Notes: generated from the letters alone by a model not told the origin. A DNA stretch of 64,000 bases from JACDAE01 sp963744875 (GCA_963744875.1 CAVUVQ010000010.1:496001-560000); one strand, 5' to 3'. Shown: positions 1-9,137, numbered from the stretch's first letter. A program made the numbers and translations.

Positions 1-348
1 AAGCGGCATGTCAATACACAGGGCATTGCATTTACCGCAACGATAAGTCAGGAAGAGTATTATGAGCTTTTGCAGATGGCACAAAAAGCCGTTGTCATTA
101 TTATCGCAACCATCAATGCTCAAGGAGACAGGCAGCAGACAGATCTTATGAACCTGTTGCTGCAAATGGAGCGTCCACTGATAGGTATTGCGGTCTATGG
201 GCCATATGACCTGCTCTCCTTCCCCCAGTTACGCACCTACCTCACAACATATGAATATACGTCACCTGCTCTCGAAGCTGCCGTGCGTGTTCTGTTTGGG
301 GAGAGAGAGGCGCAGGGACGTTTACCTGTTGGCCTTCCTAAATCGTAG
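1..348 (+). CDS. Glycoside hydrolase family 3 protein, C-terminal part (5' truncated by window edge)
   Basis: The frame is open from base 1, so the gene begins outside the window. The visible 115 residues match the C-terminal domain that follows the catalytic barrel in GH3 beta-N-acetylhexosaminidase/beta-glucosidase type enzymes: an AVVIIIATINAQ strand, then YGPYDLLSFP, and the closing ALEAAVRVLFGE and GRLPVGLP signature of this domain. These enzymes cleave terminal N-acetylglucosamine or glucose from cell-wall fragments or glycans; which substrate cannot be told without the catalytic half. The stop TAG is followed by GGG, a degenerate version of the TAGGGG repeat seen elsewhere in the window. 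A strong hairpin lies 80 bases downstream. Confidence 0.8.
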   Translation, partial: KRHVNTQGIAFTATISQEEYYELLQMAQKAVVIIIATINAQGDRQQTDLMNLLLQMERPLIGIAVYGPYDLLSFPQLRTYLTTYEYTSPALEAAVRVLFGEREAQGRLPVGLPKS

Positions 349-430
349 GGGTTGTATTTATGATGTCTAGATGGAAAGAGAAGGTCTACGTGAGTATGAA
401 TGCCTGACCTTCTTAGTCAGCAACAAATTA

Positions 431-472
431 ATAGAAGCGATTGCAAGCTGCATTGATTGCAATCGCTTCTAT
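431..472. terminator. Perfect 16-bp hairpin downstream of the GH3 gene
   Basis: ATAGAAGCGATTGCAA (431-446) and TTGCAATCGCTTCTAT (457-472) are exact reverse complements around a 10-base loop. There is no clear T tract on either side, so it could be a factor-assisted terminator or simply a palindromic repeat. Its position between the end of the GH3 gene and a convergent small gene favours termination. Confidence 0.55.
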
Positions 473-543
473 GTATAGCAAAACAGGCGCAATCACAAGG
501 ACGCGATCAATATGGCTCCTACAATAGGCTAGGAAACCAATCA

Positions 544-565
544 GGCGCGATAAATCGGGCCCCTA
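544..565 (-). repeat. Solo arm of the TA-GGGGCCCGAT repeat, supplying a stop codon
   Basis: Read on the minus strand this is TAGGGGCCCGATTTATCGCG followed by CC. The same string, with one or two changes, recurs at 9087, 35471 and 43131. Its first three bases are the TAG stop codon of the small gene at 566-784, so the repeat abuts the coding region exactly. Confidence 0.75.
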
Positions 566-784
566 CACCCTCCGGTGGGCATGCATAGCATTATCCATCT
601 GTGCGGCATCTTCGATAACATGCCGATTTTGTAGTAAAAGGTCGAGCAATTTCTGCGTTTCGCTTGCATCCATTGAGGTTGCGAAACCGCCCGAACGTCC
701 AAATTCATGACTCTGGAGGCGGAGAGATCCGTCTTCCATCCACGATTCGTAACGACCAATGCGTATTCTCTGGCTGTCTTTCAT
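563..784 (-). CDS. Small hypothetical protein (73 aa), paralogous to the gene at 8600
   Basis: The start ATG at 784 is chosen because GGAGATTTGCC precedes it at good spacing; the longer frame to 814 has no ribosome site. The protein reads IGRYESWMEDGSLRLQ, then a helix with SETQKLLDLLLQNRHVI. The same layout, a short antiparallel beta unit (IGxYxxxxxDGxxxL) followed by a helix ending in LLxxL, forms the N-terminal half of the 153-aa protein at 8600-9061, so the two probably share a domain. I do not recognise the family. The stop codon lies inside a dispersed repeat, so the original C terminus may have been different. No membrane segment or metal motif is present. Confidence 0.6.
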   Translation of the reverse strand: MKDSQRIRIGRYESWMEDGSLRLQSHEFGRSGGFATSMDASETQKLLDLLLQNRHVIEDAAQMDNAMHAHRRV

Positions 785-1071
785 GGCAAATCTCCATTGA
801 TTTGTGTTCTTCACACTTGTATCAACAACTTACTAAACTAACTTCCATCCAGTAATCAGTTTCCTTAGAAAATCACTGTTACATAGAGAATGATACACGC
901 AAAATGGCGTCTTGAGAACCCCATTTATATGTACAATTTATCTATAATACTTTGGCAAAAATAAGCCCTTTTGCTATCTAACTTTCTAATCTTCTGTCTT
1001 TAAATAGCTCAACGGGCTAAAATGTACTGATCCTTATCCATCTTAAGTACGTACCTTCAAGTAAGAAGATA

Positions 1072-2097
1072 CTAAGGTGAAAGGCGCTCGGCGAGGTATT
1101 TTAAGCTCAATGGATAGCGATATTCAATGCTTGAATGTGTGCCATCAAACAGTTCAAAGAAAACATCTGTAATGCCTGCCTGCTCCAATGCATGCCGAAA
1201 TGCTTCCGCGCCCAGATCAAGAAAGAACTGATCGCGCCTTCCAGCATCGATATAGATTGCTTTCATTGTGTGCAAAACATCTATGTTTTTTGAAACCATA
1301 CGAACTGGATCCCAACGCAGCCAGCGCTCCCATATTTCGGGCAGCATTTCTCCAGTCAGCGTATCATATGGCATATGCACCGTGCCATCCTCATCGGCAG
1401 AATAGCAGGCGGCCATGCACCAATCATTGAGAAGGCTGGCATCGCTGTTTTTGGAAAATGCCGGGCGCGAGCGTAAGTCTTGCCAGAATTTCTCAAATGA
1501 GCCATCGTAAGAATCACGTAATGCGCGTACACTTTCGCGGAAGCCTGGCTGATAGCAAACTTCAAAGAGTGCATCGCCCGCATGTGTGGCGAGTCCACCC
1601 CAGAGGTCGGGACGCAGCATGGGGGTGATCATTGCGCCATAGCCACCGCTCGATTTGCCCGCGATGCCACGATGATCACGTTGAGCTAAGGTACGATAAT
1701 GCGCGTCAACCCAGGGCACAATCTCGTCGCAGAGATAGGTATGATAACGCCCGGTAGCTGGCGAATCCAGGAATTGACTACCACCCAGCGAGGTCCAGCA
1801 ATCGACCCACACCATAATGCAGGGAGGAATCTCACCCTGGGCAAAAAGTTCATCGGCCAGTTCGGGAAAGTTCTTTCTAAACGCGGAACGATTGCGCCAC
1901 ATATCCAACTGGCCTGTAAGGCCCTGGATCATATAAATAGACGGGTAACGGCGCTCCTGTTCCTGATCGTACCCTGGTGGTACATACACCCACAGGGGTC
2001 GCTCATAGGGATCATGCAGGGGGTTACCCTTGAGCACTGCACTGTCAAAGACAATTTCATCAAAACGTCCGCTCTTCTTTGTAGACCACGGCTGCAT
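1072..2097 (-). CDS. Alpha/beta-hydrolase, putative esterase family
   Basis: A 341-aa protein of the Esterase (PF00756, esterase D / feruloyl-esterase-like) type, predicted to hydrolyse carboxyl esters. Visible features are the N-terminal WVYVPPGYD strand, the nucleophile elbow GKSSGGYGAM with Ser about residue 149, and a C-terminal FDGTHSSIEYRYP segment carrying the likely catalytic His; an acid residue probably sits in the IDAGRRDQFF stretch. There is no signal peptide, so it is probably cytoplasmic. It lies 21 bases downstream of a small minus-strand gene and could be cotranscribed with it. The natural substrate cannot be inferred. Confidence 0.85.
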   Translation of the reverse strand: MQPWSTKKSGRFDEIVFDSAVLKGNPLHDPYERPLWVYVPPGYDQEQERRYPSIYMIQGLTGQLDMWRNRSAFRKNFPELADELFAQGEIPPCIMVWVDCWTSLGGSQFLDSPATGRYHTYLCDEIVPWVDAHYRTLAQRDHRGIAGKSSGGYGAMITPMLRPDLWGGLATHAGDALFEVCYQPGFRESVRALRDSYDGSFEKFWQDLRSRPAFSKNSDASLLNDWCMAACYSADEDGTVHMPYDTLTGEMLPEIWERWLRWDPVRMVSKNIDVLHTMKAIYIDAGRRDQFFLDLGAEAFRHALEQAGITDVFFELFDGTHSSIEYRYPLSLKYLAERLSP

Positions 2098-2118
2098 CTT
2101 TTGCTCCTAACTATACAA

Positions 2119-2307
2119 TTACCCTTTAGGCTTAGGCCGATAAATGTTTAGACCAATCTTGATCTCCTCGCGACCAGGCACTGACACGTTGCCCTCTGTG
2201 CTGGCTACCGTAATCGACTTGCCACTTGACGAGAGACCAAACTCCTGGTCCAGATCAACCATGATAATCAATTTGTTGCCATCAACACTCATCTCTATAT
2301 TCTTCAA
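2119..2307 (-). CDS. Small conserved-looking hypothetical protein (62 aa), TTG start
   Basis: The open frame extends upstream to an ATG at 2364, but GAAAGGTGAG lies six bases before a TTG at 2307, making TTG the likely start (LKNIEMSVDGNKLIIMVDLD). The protein is rich in beta strands: NKLIIMVDLDQEFGLSSSGK, then SITVASTEGNVSVPG and a terminal IGLNIYRPKPKG. No membrane segment or metal motif is seen and the family is not recognised. It sits just upstream of the esterase gene on the same strand. Confidence 0.6.
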   Translation of the reverse strand: MKNIEMSVDGNKLIIMVDLDQEFGLSSSGKSITVASTEGNVSVPGREEIKIGLNIYRPKPKG

Positions 2308-2673
2308 GAAATTCTCACCTTTCTCTACTAAGATAATCATAGCGATTATACCGCTCACATACAAAAACGGATATGTACTTACAAAAGGAACTCATGTTTA
2401 CCAAATTAAGAGAAAATACATGCGTAAGGAAACGTGCGCCAAAATAATATCCCCTGCTGGATAGCACAGGGAGTGAGGTCGAACCCTGGTCAATCCATGC
2501 AAGGGATTTCTCTTCTTATTTTAAAGCATAACGGTCCAAAAAACAGCTATGCTGATCGCAAATATTGACGATGTTTATTAATTTAATCGAATACAAGTAT
2601 GTTCATTGTAACTATCCACGCGCTATTCAGGCAGCGAATTATCTGATGCTTCAATCTATTGCGCGCCTGAAGA
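2308..2673. other. Gap between small gene and prs without a recognised gene
   Basis: About 365 bases. No open frame with a plausible start is supported. A weak inverted match, TTCAGGC (about 2628) with GCCTGAA (about 2661), could form a hairpin just downstream of prs on the minus strand and may act in termination. No other feature is recognised. Confidence 0.35.
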
Positions 2674-3630
2674 TTATTTTGGGAACATCTCGCTGATACT
2701 TTCACGATTGTGAATACGCTTGATGGCCTCAGCAAAGATGGGAGCGACAGAGATAATCTCGATCTTGTCAGAGAACTCGACCGGTTGATTTTCAACGGTA
2801 TCAGTAATGAAGAGGCACTTGAGCGGACTGCGGTCGAGGCGTTCAATTGCATTTCCGGCCAGGACACCATGGGTCACGGCGGCATAGACTTCTGTTGCCC
2901 CTTGCTTCATTAACTCGACGGAGACACTGGCAAGGGTACCACCGGAGATAGTGAAATCATCTACAACAATCGCAGTTTTGCCGCGTACATCGCCGATGAT
3001 TTGCAGAATTTTTGCCTTCTCGTCATGGGCGATACGCTCTTTGTCGGCAATGGCGATGGATGTACCAAGGTAAGAAGCATAACGACGTGCCTGTTTCGCG
3101 AAACCGACATCTGGTGAGACGATGACCATATCTTTGAGATGCAAGGACTCTATGCGCTCGCAGATTAGTGGTAGTGCATAAAGATTGTCGACGGGCTGGT
3201 GAAAGAAGCCCTGAATTTGTGGAGCATGGAGGTCCATAGTCACAACACGATCAGCACCAGCAGCTTCGATCGCGTCAGAGCAAACACGAGCGCGGATGGA
3301 GACGCGTGGCTCGTCCTTCTTGTCGCCTTTGGCGTAGCTGAAATAAGGGATTACAACCGTGACTGATTCAGTGCCTGCCCGCTTGAAAGCATCAATCCAG
3401 AAGAGCAGTTCCATAAAGTTATCATTGGCGGGAAAGACCGTTGATTGCACCACATAGACATGCTGCCCACGCACATTTTCGAGAATCCGCACAAAGGTAT
3501 TGCCATCGGAAAAGTGAAGTGTTTCGTTCTTGCCCTGGGGAACCTGGAGATATTCACAAATACGAGCCGTCAACCGCTGGCTGCCACTACCAGCGAATAT
3601 CATCATAGGATCATCGCTATTTATCTGCAT
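2674..3630 (-). CDS. prs: Ribose-phosphate pyrophosphokinase (PRPP synthetase)
   Basis: Transfers pyrophosphate from ATP to ribose 5-phosphate to give PRPP, the precursor for purine, pyrimidine, histidine, tryptophan and NAD synthesis. About 318 aa, normal family length. It shows the N-terminal IFAGSGSQRL, the conserved ARICEYL, the catalytic-flexible-loop region around YFSYAKGDKKDEPR, the metal-binding TMDLHAPQIQGFF and the PRPP-binding VVDDFTISGGT. The start at 3630 (MQINSDDP) is preferred over the upstream ATG at 3654, since GAGGAAAT lies a little upstream. The loop reads KKDEPR where KDRPR is common, a modest departure. It is monocistronic as far as can be seen. Confidence 0.93.
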   Translation of the reverse strand: MQINSDDPMMIFAGSGSQRLTARICEYLQVPQGKNETLHFSDGNTFVRILENVRGQHVYVVQSTVFPANDNFMELLFWIDAFKRAGTESVTVVIPYFSYAKGDKKDEPRVSIRARVCSDAIEAAGADRVVTMDLHAPQIQGFFHQPVDNLYALPLICERIESLHLKDMVIVSPDVGFAKQARRYASYLGTSIAIADKERIAHDEKAKILQIIGDVRGKTAIVVDDFTISGGTLASVSVELMKQGATEVYAAVTHGVLAGNAIERLDRSPLKCLFITDTVENQPVEFSDKIEIISVAPIFAEAIKRIHNRESISEMFPK

Positions 3631-3822
3631 TATTTCATATTTCCTCAATTGCACACACCAGGAAGGTGCCTATAGAGATCATCGGGGTCGTATGTTGATT
3701 GTATCTCTTCTTCATGCTTCGTGCAAGCTTGCGAAAACATTTAATGTGTTCAATATATAGGACGCGAATGCGCATAGGGTCAGATAGACTGTACCGCCCG
3801 CGCTCCCAATTTTTGCATAATG

Positions 3823-4793
3823 CTACCAGGCGTATGCTTCTGGAGCGGGGCCACCGGGGCCAGGGAAAATCTCATCTAGCTTAGCAAGCGTCTCTTGCGA
3901 CAACGCGATATCGAGCGCGTGCAGGTTTCCATCAAGCTGCTCTTTTGTACGAGGACCGACGATGGGTCCGGTAATCGTTTTTGGGCCAGCAGCCATGCCA
4001 GTCCTACATGTGCTGGATCTTCTCCCAGTTCAGAACAGAAGCGTTCGTATGCTTCAAGCTTCGGGCGATTCTGTTCGATCTCTTGCTGGATGCGTGGCTG
4101 CGAACGGCGTCCCTGTTCAGCCTTTTTTAGTGCTCCACTAAGCAGGCCACCGGCAAGTGGACTCCAGGGAATAACTCCAAGTCCATAGGCTTCGCAGGCG
4201 GGTATAACTTCAAGTTCGGGAGTACGGGTCAGTAGATTGTAATGACTCTGTTCGGAGACCAGGCCCAGGAAGTGGCGGCTGCGGGCAATTTCGTTGGCGC
4301 GTACAATATGCCAGCCTGCAAAGTTGCTACTGCCTACATAGATGACCTTACCTTCTTGTACCAGTTGTTCCATGGCCTGCCAGATCTCTTCCCATGGAGT
4401 GGCGCGGTCGATATGATGCATCTGATACAGGTCGATATGATCAGTTTGTAAGCGGCGCAGACTCTCTTCGCATGCTCGCTTGATATGATAGGCCGATAGT
4501 TTCGACTGATTGGGCCAGTCGCCCATATCGCCATATACCTTTGTAGCCAATACCACGCGCTCGCGCCGTTGTCCTCCCTGCGCGAGCCAGCGCCCGACAA
4601 TCTGCTCCGTATATCCCTCTCCTTTGCGCCAACCATAAACGTTTGCGGTATCAAAAAAGTTAATGCCTTGCTCCAGGGCATGATCCATGATAGCAAAGCT
4701 ATCTGATTCGCTGGCCTCTGGTCCAAAATTCATGGTTCCGAGGCATAAACGACTGACAAGTAAGCCAGTTCTTCCCAGGTGGGTATATTGCAT
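3823..4793 (-). CDS. Aldo/keto reductase, frameshifted near the C terminus
   Basis: NADPH-dependent aldo/keto reductase of the YdjG/Gcy-like group. The catalytic Asp-Tyr-Lys-His set is visible: FFDTANVYG (Asp, Tyr), VLATKVYG (Lys) and LYQMHHID (His), and the barrel closes with GVIPWSPLAGGLLSG. In the sequence as given the frame runs on to 3876 with an unrelated tail after WLLAQK. One base added to the five-T run at 3978-3982 restores a normal ending: TITGPIVGPRTKEQLDGNL, then ETLAKLDEIFPGPGGPAPE and the stop at 3823. A GAGAG site precedes the ATG. Whether the shift is real or a read error cannot be settled here. Confidence 0.85.
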
Positions 4794-4872
4794 AACATGC
4801 TCTCTTTCTATGTAGATTGTTCATCTTAGGAACACGTATGATGAGCGTAATTCGTTGAATGTAGGCTTCCTA

Positions 4873-5886
4873 TTAGAGCATGCTTACGGGATTGCCAGTG
4901 CTTGCTGCCTCGACTGCTGCCAGCATTAGCTGTAATGTCTTGAGATTGTTGCGTCCAGAGGTTTCGGGTTCTTCGCCTGTCTCTACGGCCTTCACGAAAG
5001 CATCCAGCGTACCATGGCGATCGATGAGAGGTACTTCAGGCAATTTGAGCGAGCGTAAGACGTTTGCCCAGGGGACGGATGGCAACATAATCGGGTTTTT
5101 CACCCCGACTGGTGGCAATAATCTCGCCATGCTCACATTCGATGTGCCACTCACCAGCCCAGTTGGTCTGGGGGGCTGTGCTTACCCAGCTTCCACTATA
5201 GGTCACAACGGCTCCGCCAGCGAAGCTGATGAGCGCGGATCCTGTTGGCGCATCGACAAAGTTGCTCCAGGATGGATTCCACGTCTGAGCCATAATGCGT
5301 GTGGGCTCTTTCCCTAGCAACATACGCATGAGATCAAAGTGATGAATAGACATATCGACCAGCAAGTGGATGCCATAATCTCTGGTGGGCACTGCCACCT
5401 TTAGGGGGATTATTTGCATAACGACGAAAATTCAGGTTCACCGCACCAACTGGCCCAAGTTTGCCCTCCTGGATGAGCTTTTGTACCGCCTTTACTGCTG
5501 GATAGTAGCGATAGTTCTGGCTAATCATAAGGATACGCTTTTGCTGTTCGGCCTTTGCGACGACGCCTTGCGCTTCCTCCAGGGTAGGGGCAAAAGGTTT
5601 TTCCAGTAACACATGTTTGCCAGCGGCGAGGGCTGTCAATGCTGTAGGTACATGTCCTTCCAGGCTGGCGGTGATCAGCACAGCATCGGCATCAACCATT
5701 GCCAGCGCCTCGTCCAAGTGAACTAAAATAGCGCTCTATAGTCAACTCTTTCTGAGCGATAGCCAGGACCTCTGGAACGGCGTCGACTCCTGCAACCAGT
5801 TCAACTTTTTTGTTTTGGATGACAACAGTTTTAGCCCAGTTCCGTCCCCAACCACCAAGTCCTACCTGTATCATGCGAAGTGTCAT
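4873..5886 (-). CDS. Gfo/Idh/MocA family oxidoreductase, three frameshifts
   Basis: An NAD(P)-dependent sugar-type dehydrogenase. The N-terminal Rossmann start is MIQVGLGGWGRNWAK, followed by the hallmark GKHVLLEKPFAPTLEEA and the C-terminal alpha/beta domain with HHFDLMRMLLG and TLDAFVKAVETGEEPETSG. The protein is spread over four frames. Joins are needed near 5714 (an extra G on the coding strand), near 5380-5395, and at 5044-5046 (three A where two keep the frame, restoring LTLAQLPEVPLIDRHG). With these repaired the length is about 337 aa, normal for the family. The start at 5886 (MTLRMIQVG) is preferred over the longer frame. It lies 79 bases downstream-oriented from the aldo/keto reductase gene on the same strand. 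Confidence 0.8.
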
Positions 5887-6003
5887 AGAAAATCTCTTCC
5901 ATCTTCTAGCAAGGACAAAGAGCGTCACCTATGCAACGCTCCTTGCTACTATTGTTCAATATTGGAAGATGAGAAGTCAAGCCAGCTTTCCTCTGCTCTC
6001 CAT

Positions 6004-7785
6004 TTAAGAAAGTGGCGCGGCATTTTCCGCTTGCTCGATTGGTGCACCTGTTTCAGTAGGAGCATCATCGTATTGTTTCTTCATAGGAACATCTTTCAAG
6101 AAAAAAGTGGCGATGATCGCTAATGCGCAAAACACCAGGATTGTTATAAAGCCATGCTGAAGTGCCACAGCGAATGAGAGCCTGAGTGCATCAAACACCT
6201 GAGTGAGCAGAGTGTCCACCTGGTGAATGACCTGTGTCGCGATCGCATCATGTTGTGGGCCAGGAGGAACGTGCGCAGTGGCACTCTTCACAGCCAGATT
6301 CTCAGCCGTGTGTACAAGGGTAGAGTGGTATGACGCATTTACGAGCACCTGCGGATTCGTTGCTGCTTGCAGACCTTGCGGCGTGAGTTGTTTCGCGGCA
6401 TTGGCTGGCAGCCGCTTCACGATATCGTTGGCAAGTGTCTGATTGACTACGGTTGCCACGATGGCAACACCCAGAACTGAACCAAGCTGCCCAAGATATC
6501 TTACTGCGCCAGTTCCAACACCCAGACGTGCACGTGGGAGGGAGTTCTGAGCGGCCAGCGTTAATATGGAGAAGAACGAACCCAGGCCCAAGCCAGCAAT
6601 AACCATATAGATTGCGGCCACCAACAGGCTAGTTGAGGCTGTCATAAGTGTCAACAAGAAGACGCCAACGGTCATAATCATGGCACCTATGATTGTAATT
6701 AGCTGGTAACGTTTGCGTGATGCCATGATTGCAGCCGCGACAAGAGAGCCTACCACAGTGCTGATGGTTAGCGGCGTAATCACCTCACCCGAGTTGGTTG
6801 CCGATTCCCCCAGGACGCCCTGAAGAAAGAGGGGCAGGTAGATGACTAACGCAACAAGTATCATTAGTTGTAAGAGCGAGAGGAGCGATGCCACAGCGAA
6901 TACTTGATTGCGGAAGAGATTCAGTGGCAGAATTGGTTCAGCCACCAGGCGCTCGGTAAGAATGAACAGGGCATAGAGCGCACCGGAAGCAAGGAGGACG
7001 CCTATGACCTGCAATGAGTTCCAATCGTAGATTTGATTGCTGCCCCAGGTGAGTCCTAACAGCAGGCAGATAGTTGCAGATGATGCCAGTACTGCCCCAA
7101 GGACATCGATGCGGCGGATCGCTGCCCATCCGCTTAAACGATTGCTGGGTACGGAAAGATTTGTAGGAAGGTAAATGAGCAGGGCGGCCAGCGCAAGGAT
7201 ACCAATTGGCAGGTTGATATAGAAGATCCAGCGCCAGCGCGTTGTATCGGTCACAAGATTACCTACCAGTGGGCCATGATCGGTCAACCAGCCACCAAGC
7301 GTTGGCCCAATAACGTTGGCAACGCCATAGACGCTGCCGAAGATGCCTTGCCACCTGGCTCGTTCGGCTGGCGGAAAGATGTCGGCTACGACGGTGAAGA
7401 CAAGCGCGATGCCAATGCCACCTCCCAGTCCCTGGATAGCACGAAAGGCAATGAGCTGGTTCATGCTCTGAGAAGCACCAGAAAGCGCTGATCCGATCAG
7501 AAAGATCGCTGTCCCAATAATTAAGAACCACTTACGCCCGAATTGATCGGAAAGCTTACCAACGAGAGGAATCATCGTTGTTGAAGCCAGAGTATACGCA
7601 GTAACAACCCATATGTAGCGATCGAACCCTTGCAACGAGCCGATAATGCGTGGCAAGGCGGTACCGACAATGGTCTGATCTAGTGCTTCGAGCAGCAGCG
7701 TAAGCATCAGCGCAATGAGAACACTAGCGAGCGCCGTGCCACGTAAGCGACGATTGCTCTCCTGCGCAGGTGTTTTTGTGTTCAC
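6004..7785 (-). CDS. DHA2-family MFS multidrug efflux transporter (EmrB/QacA type)
   Basis: A 593-aa polytopic membrane protein, consistent with the 14-helix DHA2 family of proton-driven drug exporters. It carries the family's motif around DQTIVGTALPRI in the first helix, motif A (LSDQFGRKWFLIIG) and the repeated GxGxGxG-type motif IQGLGGGIGIALVF. A large extracytoplasmic loop (about residues 455-525, QTLANDIVKRLP to HQVDTLL) precedes the last helix, as is usual in the family. Its ATG overlaps the stop of the PadR-family regulator by four bases, so the two are translationally coupled and the exporter is probably repressed by that regulator until a ligand is present. Confidence 0.92.
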   Translation of the reverse strand: MNTKTPAQESNRRLRGTALASVLIALMLTLLLEALDQTIVGTALPRIIGSLQGFDRYIWVVTAYTLASTTMIPLVGKLSDQFGRKWFLIIGTAIFLIGSALSGASQSMNQLIAFRAIQGLGGGIGIALVFTVVADIFPPAERARWQGIFGSVYGVANVIGPTLGGWLTDHGPLVGNLVTDTTRWRWIFYINLPIGILALAALLIYLPTNLSVPSNRLSGWAAIRRIDVLGAVLASSATICLLLGLTWGSNQIYDWNSLQVIGVLLASGALYALFILTERLVAEPILPLNLFRNQVFAVASLLSLLQLMILVALVIYLPLFLQGVLGESATNSGEVITPLTISTVVGSLVAAAIMASRKRYQLITIIGAMIMTVGVFLLTLMTASTSLLVAAIYMVIAGLGLGSFFSILTLAAQNSLPRARLGVGTGAVRYLGQLGSVLGVAIVATVVNQTLANDIVKRLPANAAKQLTPQGLQAATNPQVLVNASYHSTLVHTAENLAVKSATAHVPPGPQHDAIATQVIHQVDTLLTQVFDALRLSFAVALQHGFITILVFCALAIIATFFLKDVPMKKQYDDAPTETGAPIEQAENAAPLS

Positions 7786-8387
7786 GGATTTTTCTCCTGT
7801 TGAATAGTTTCCTGATTGTCAGCCTGGTTGACGTGAGCGAACTCTTTTGCACGCAAATTTTGTGCCCACTCAATCTCATGCTGCCATCCGTCAAGGGAAT
7901 GACGCATCACTTCAAGCATAAATTCAAGCCTTGTAGAGTCCAGGGTTCCATAACTTTGTCCATTACGCATCAGATCATCTAACTCACTTTGTTGATGGAA
8001 GATATGCGCCTGACAATAATGGATATAGTGATCAAGCAAAGCAATACGCTCAATCGGAGCAATGAAGCTAAATGAACCGACTTTATGTACAAAAAGCTTC
8101 TGATACTCACCTGGACTTAATGAGGTATCTTTCATCAAAATATAGAAGCGCATGCGTCCCGCTTCAGTAATTTTGTAAGCACGCGATTGATGATCGCTCT
8201 GCTGCTTTTTGGCAACCATTCCATCCACTTCAATCAACCCATTCTGTTCCATCTTTGCTAACAAAGGATAGAGGCGGCCAGGGCTGAGCCGTGCATACGG
8301 CCCAATAATGTCGTTGATGATCTTGGCTATTAAGTAGCCATGGCGGGAACTAAGCATTAATTGCGAAAGAATGATAAACTCGTACAT
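7782..8387 (-). CDS. PadR-family transcriptional regulator
   Basis: A winged-helix regulator with the PadR layout: N-terminal FIILSQLMLSSRHGYLIAKI, recognition region GRLYPLLAKMEQNGLIEVDG, and a C-terminal helical domain (about residues 95-200) that in the family mediates dimerisation and ligand response. The start at 8387 (MYEFIILS) matches the family's usual beginning and has an AGG at suitable distance; an upstream ATG at 8411 would add eight residues. The gene overlaps the following DHA2 exporter by four bases. A TTGACA promoter with two inverted repeats lies just upstream, which suggests autoregulation of the pair. Confidence 0.9.
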   Translation of the reverse strand: MYEFIILSQLMLSSRHGYLIAKIINDIIGPYARLSPGRLYPLLAKMEQNGLIEVDGMVAKKQQSDHQSRAYKITEAGRMRFYILMKDTSLSPGEYQKLFVHKVGSFSFIAPIERIALLDHYIHYCQAHIFHQQSELDDLMRNGQSYGTLDSTRLEFMLEVMRHSLDGWQHEIEWAQNLRAKEFAHVNQADNQETIQQEKNP

Positions 8388-8454
8388 ATTTTTTACCTGC
8401 TTCTCTAGCATGCCTCATCATCGTCGGCGTAATCACAGTGACGTATCGCATGGA

Positions 8455-8499
8455 TATATCATTGTGATATAGTGTACTTATGAATGTACAATTTGTCAA
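8455..8499 (-). promoter_or_regulatory. Probable padR-exporter promoter with overlapping operators
   Basis: On the minus strand TTGACA (8499-8494) is followed after 17 bases by TACACT (8476-8471), a good sigma-70-like pair. Two inverted repeats overlap it: TGTAC-N8-GTACA (8473-8490) between and within the promoter boxes, and TATATCA-TTG-TGATATA (8455-8471) at the downstream edge of the -10 box. PadR proteins usually bind such AT-rich dyads and repress their own operon, so these are the natural operator candidates. This is inference from position and symmetry. Confidence 0.6.
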
Positions 8500-8599
8500 C
8501 CCCTATCTTTTATGTTATACAGCCGTCTCATACCTGCATGGGGAAGAATGTAGTAATATGAAGCATATCTAGTATAAGCCTACAGAGAGGATCAACACG

Positions 8600-9061
8600 A
8601 TGACCAGGATTGTAGAGACCAGAAACATTGGTTCTTATACATTGTCTATCGATGATGATGGAGCAATGCTAATTGAGGCCGCAGGCTTGTCTGAACGAAT
8701 AACGTTCGATGCAGGGCAGGTTCAGGAATTGCTACAATGGCTCACCCAACAGAACAATCACTTGCAGGCAGAAATTTCTAGTGCGCCTCAAATACCTGTT
8801 GCGGAGCCTGTGGAGAGTAGTGAAGCGATTGCGCAACGTGTGATTGAGGATGCCATCGCGCAGGCGCGTGAGCACTATCCAGCAAGTCTCGATATTGAGA
8901 ATAGAGATCGCTTCATTGACCAGATCACGCGTGATCCAGACATAAAACCATTAGTCACTCAGGGCAAGATCTCACGCAAGCAGATTATGCTCTGGATTGA
9001 GCAACGCCTGGGTGGCACTGCGCCTTCACTGTGGAAGCAGGACAAGAAACGAGGTCGCTGA
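8600..9061 (+). CDS. Hypothetical protein (153 aa) with the same N-terminal domain as the gene at 563-784
   Basis: An AGAGAGGATCAAC ribosome site precedes the ATG. Residues 1-55 (IGSYTLSIDDDGAMLIEAAG, then a helix with VQELLQWLTQ) resemble the 73-aa protein at 563-784. A linker rich in Ala, Pro and Glu follows. The C-terminal part (about 75-153) is helical with IAQRVIEDAIAQAREHYP, RDRFIDQITRDPDIK and ISRKQIMLWIEQRLG, and a basic tail (KQDKKRGR). The tail might contact nucleic acid, but no known motif is present. It is flanked downstream by the TAGGGG repeat. Confidence 0.65.
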   Translation: MTRIVETRNIGSYTLSIDDDGAMLIEAAGLSERITFDAGQVQELLQWLTQQNNHLQAEISSAPQIPVAEPVESSEAIAQRVIEDAIAQAREHYPASLDIENRDRFIDQITRDPDIKPLVTQGKISRKQIMLWIEQRLGGTAPSLWKQDKKRGR

Positions 9062-9085
9062 AGAAAAACAATCGATTTGTCCATC

Positions 9086-9134
9086 GTAGGGGCCCGATTG
9101 ATCGCGCCCACGTGCTGGCGATACGTGGGCATGC
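9086..9134. repeat. TA-GGGGCCCGATTGATCGCG repeat unit with terminal hairpin
   Basis: The unit starts GTAGGGGCCCGATTGATCGC, continues into CCCACGT, and folds back with ACGTGGG, ending GGCATGC. It lies between convergent genes (hypothetical at 8600 and the kinase ending at 9138). The first 23 bases match the arms at 544 and 35449 almost exactly. Confidence 0.7.
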
Positions 9135-9137
9135 TTA

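Noticed and set aside
1699..2151. Long plus-strand open frame opposite the esterase
   Set aside because: It is antisense to a well-conserved hydrolase, has no ribosome site and no recognisable motif.
2461..2510. Possible tRNA-like stretch with GGTCGAACCC
   Set aside because: No acceptor, D or anticodon arm can be folded around it.
3823..5886. Interpreting the broken reductase and oxidoreductase as true pseudogenes
   Set aside because: No stop codons or larger deletions accompany the shifts, and the same one-base pattern recurs in unrelated genes, so a sequencing cause is more likely.
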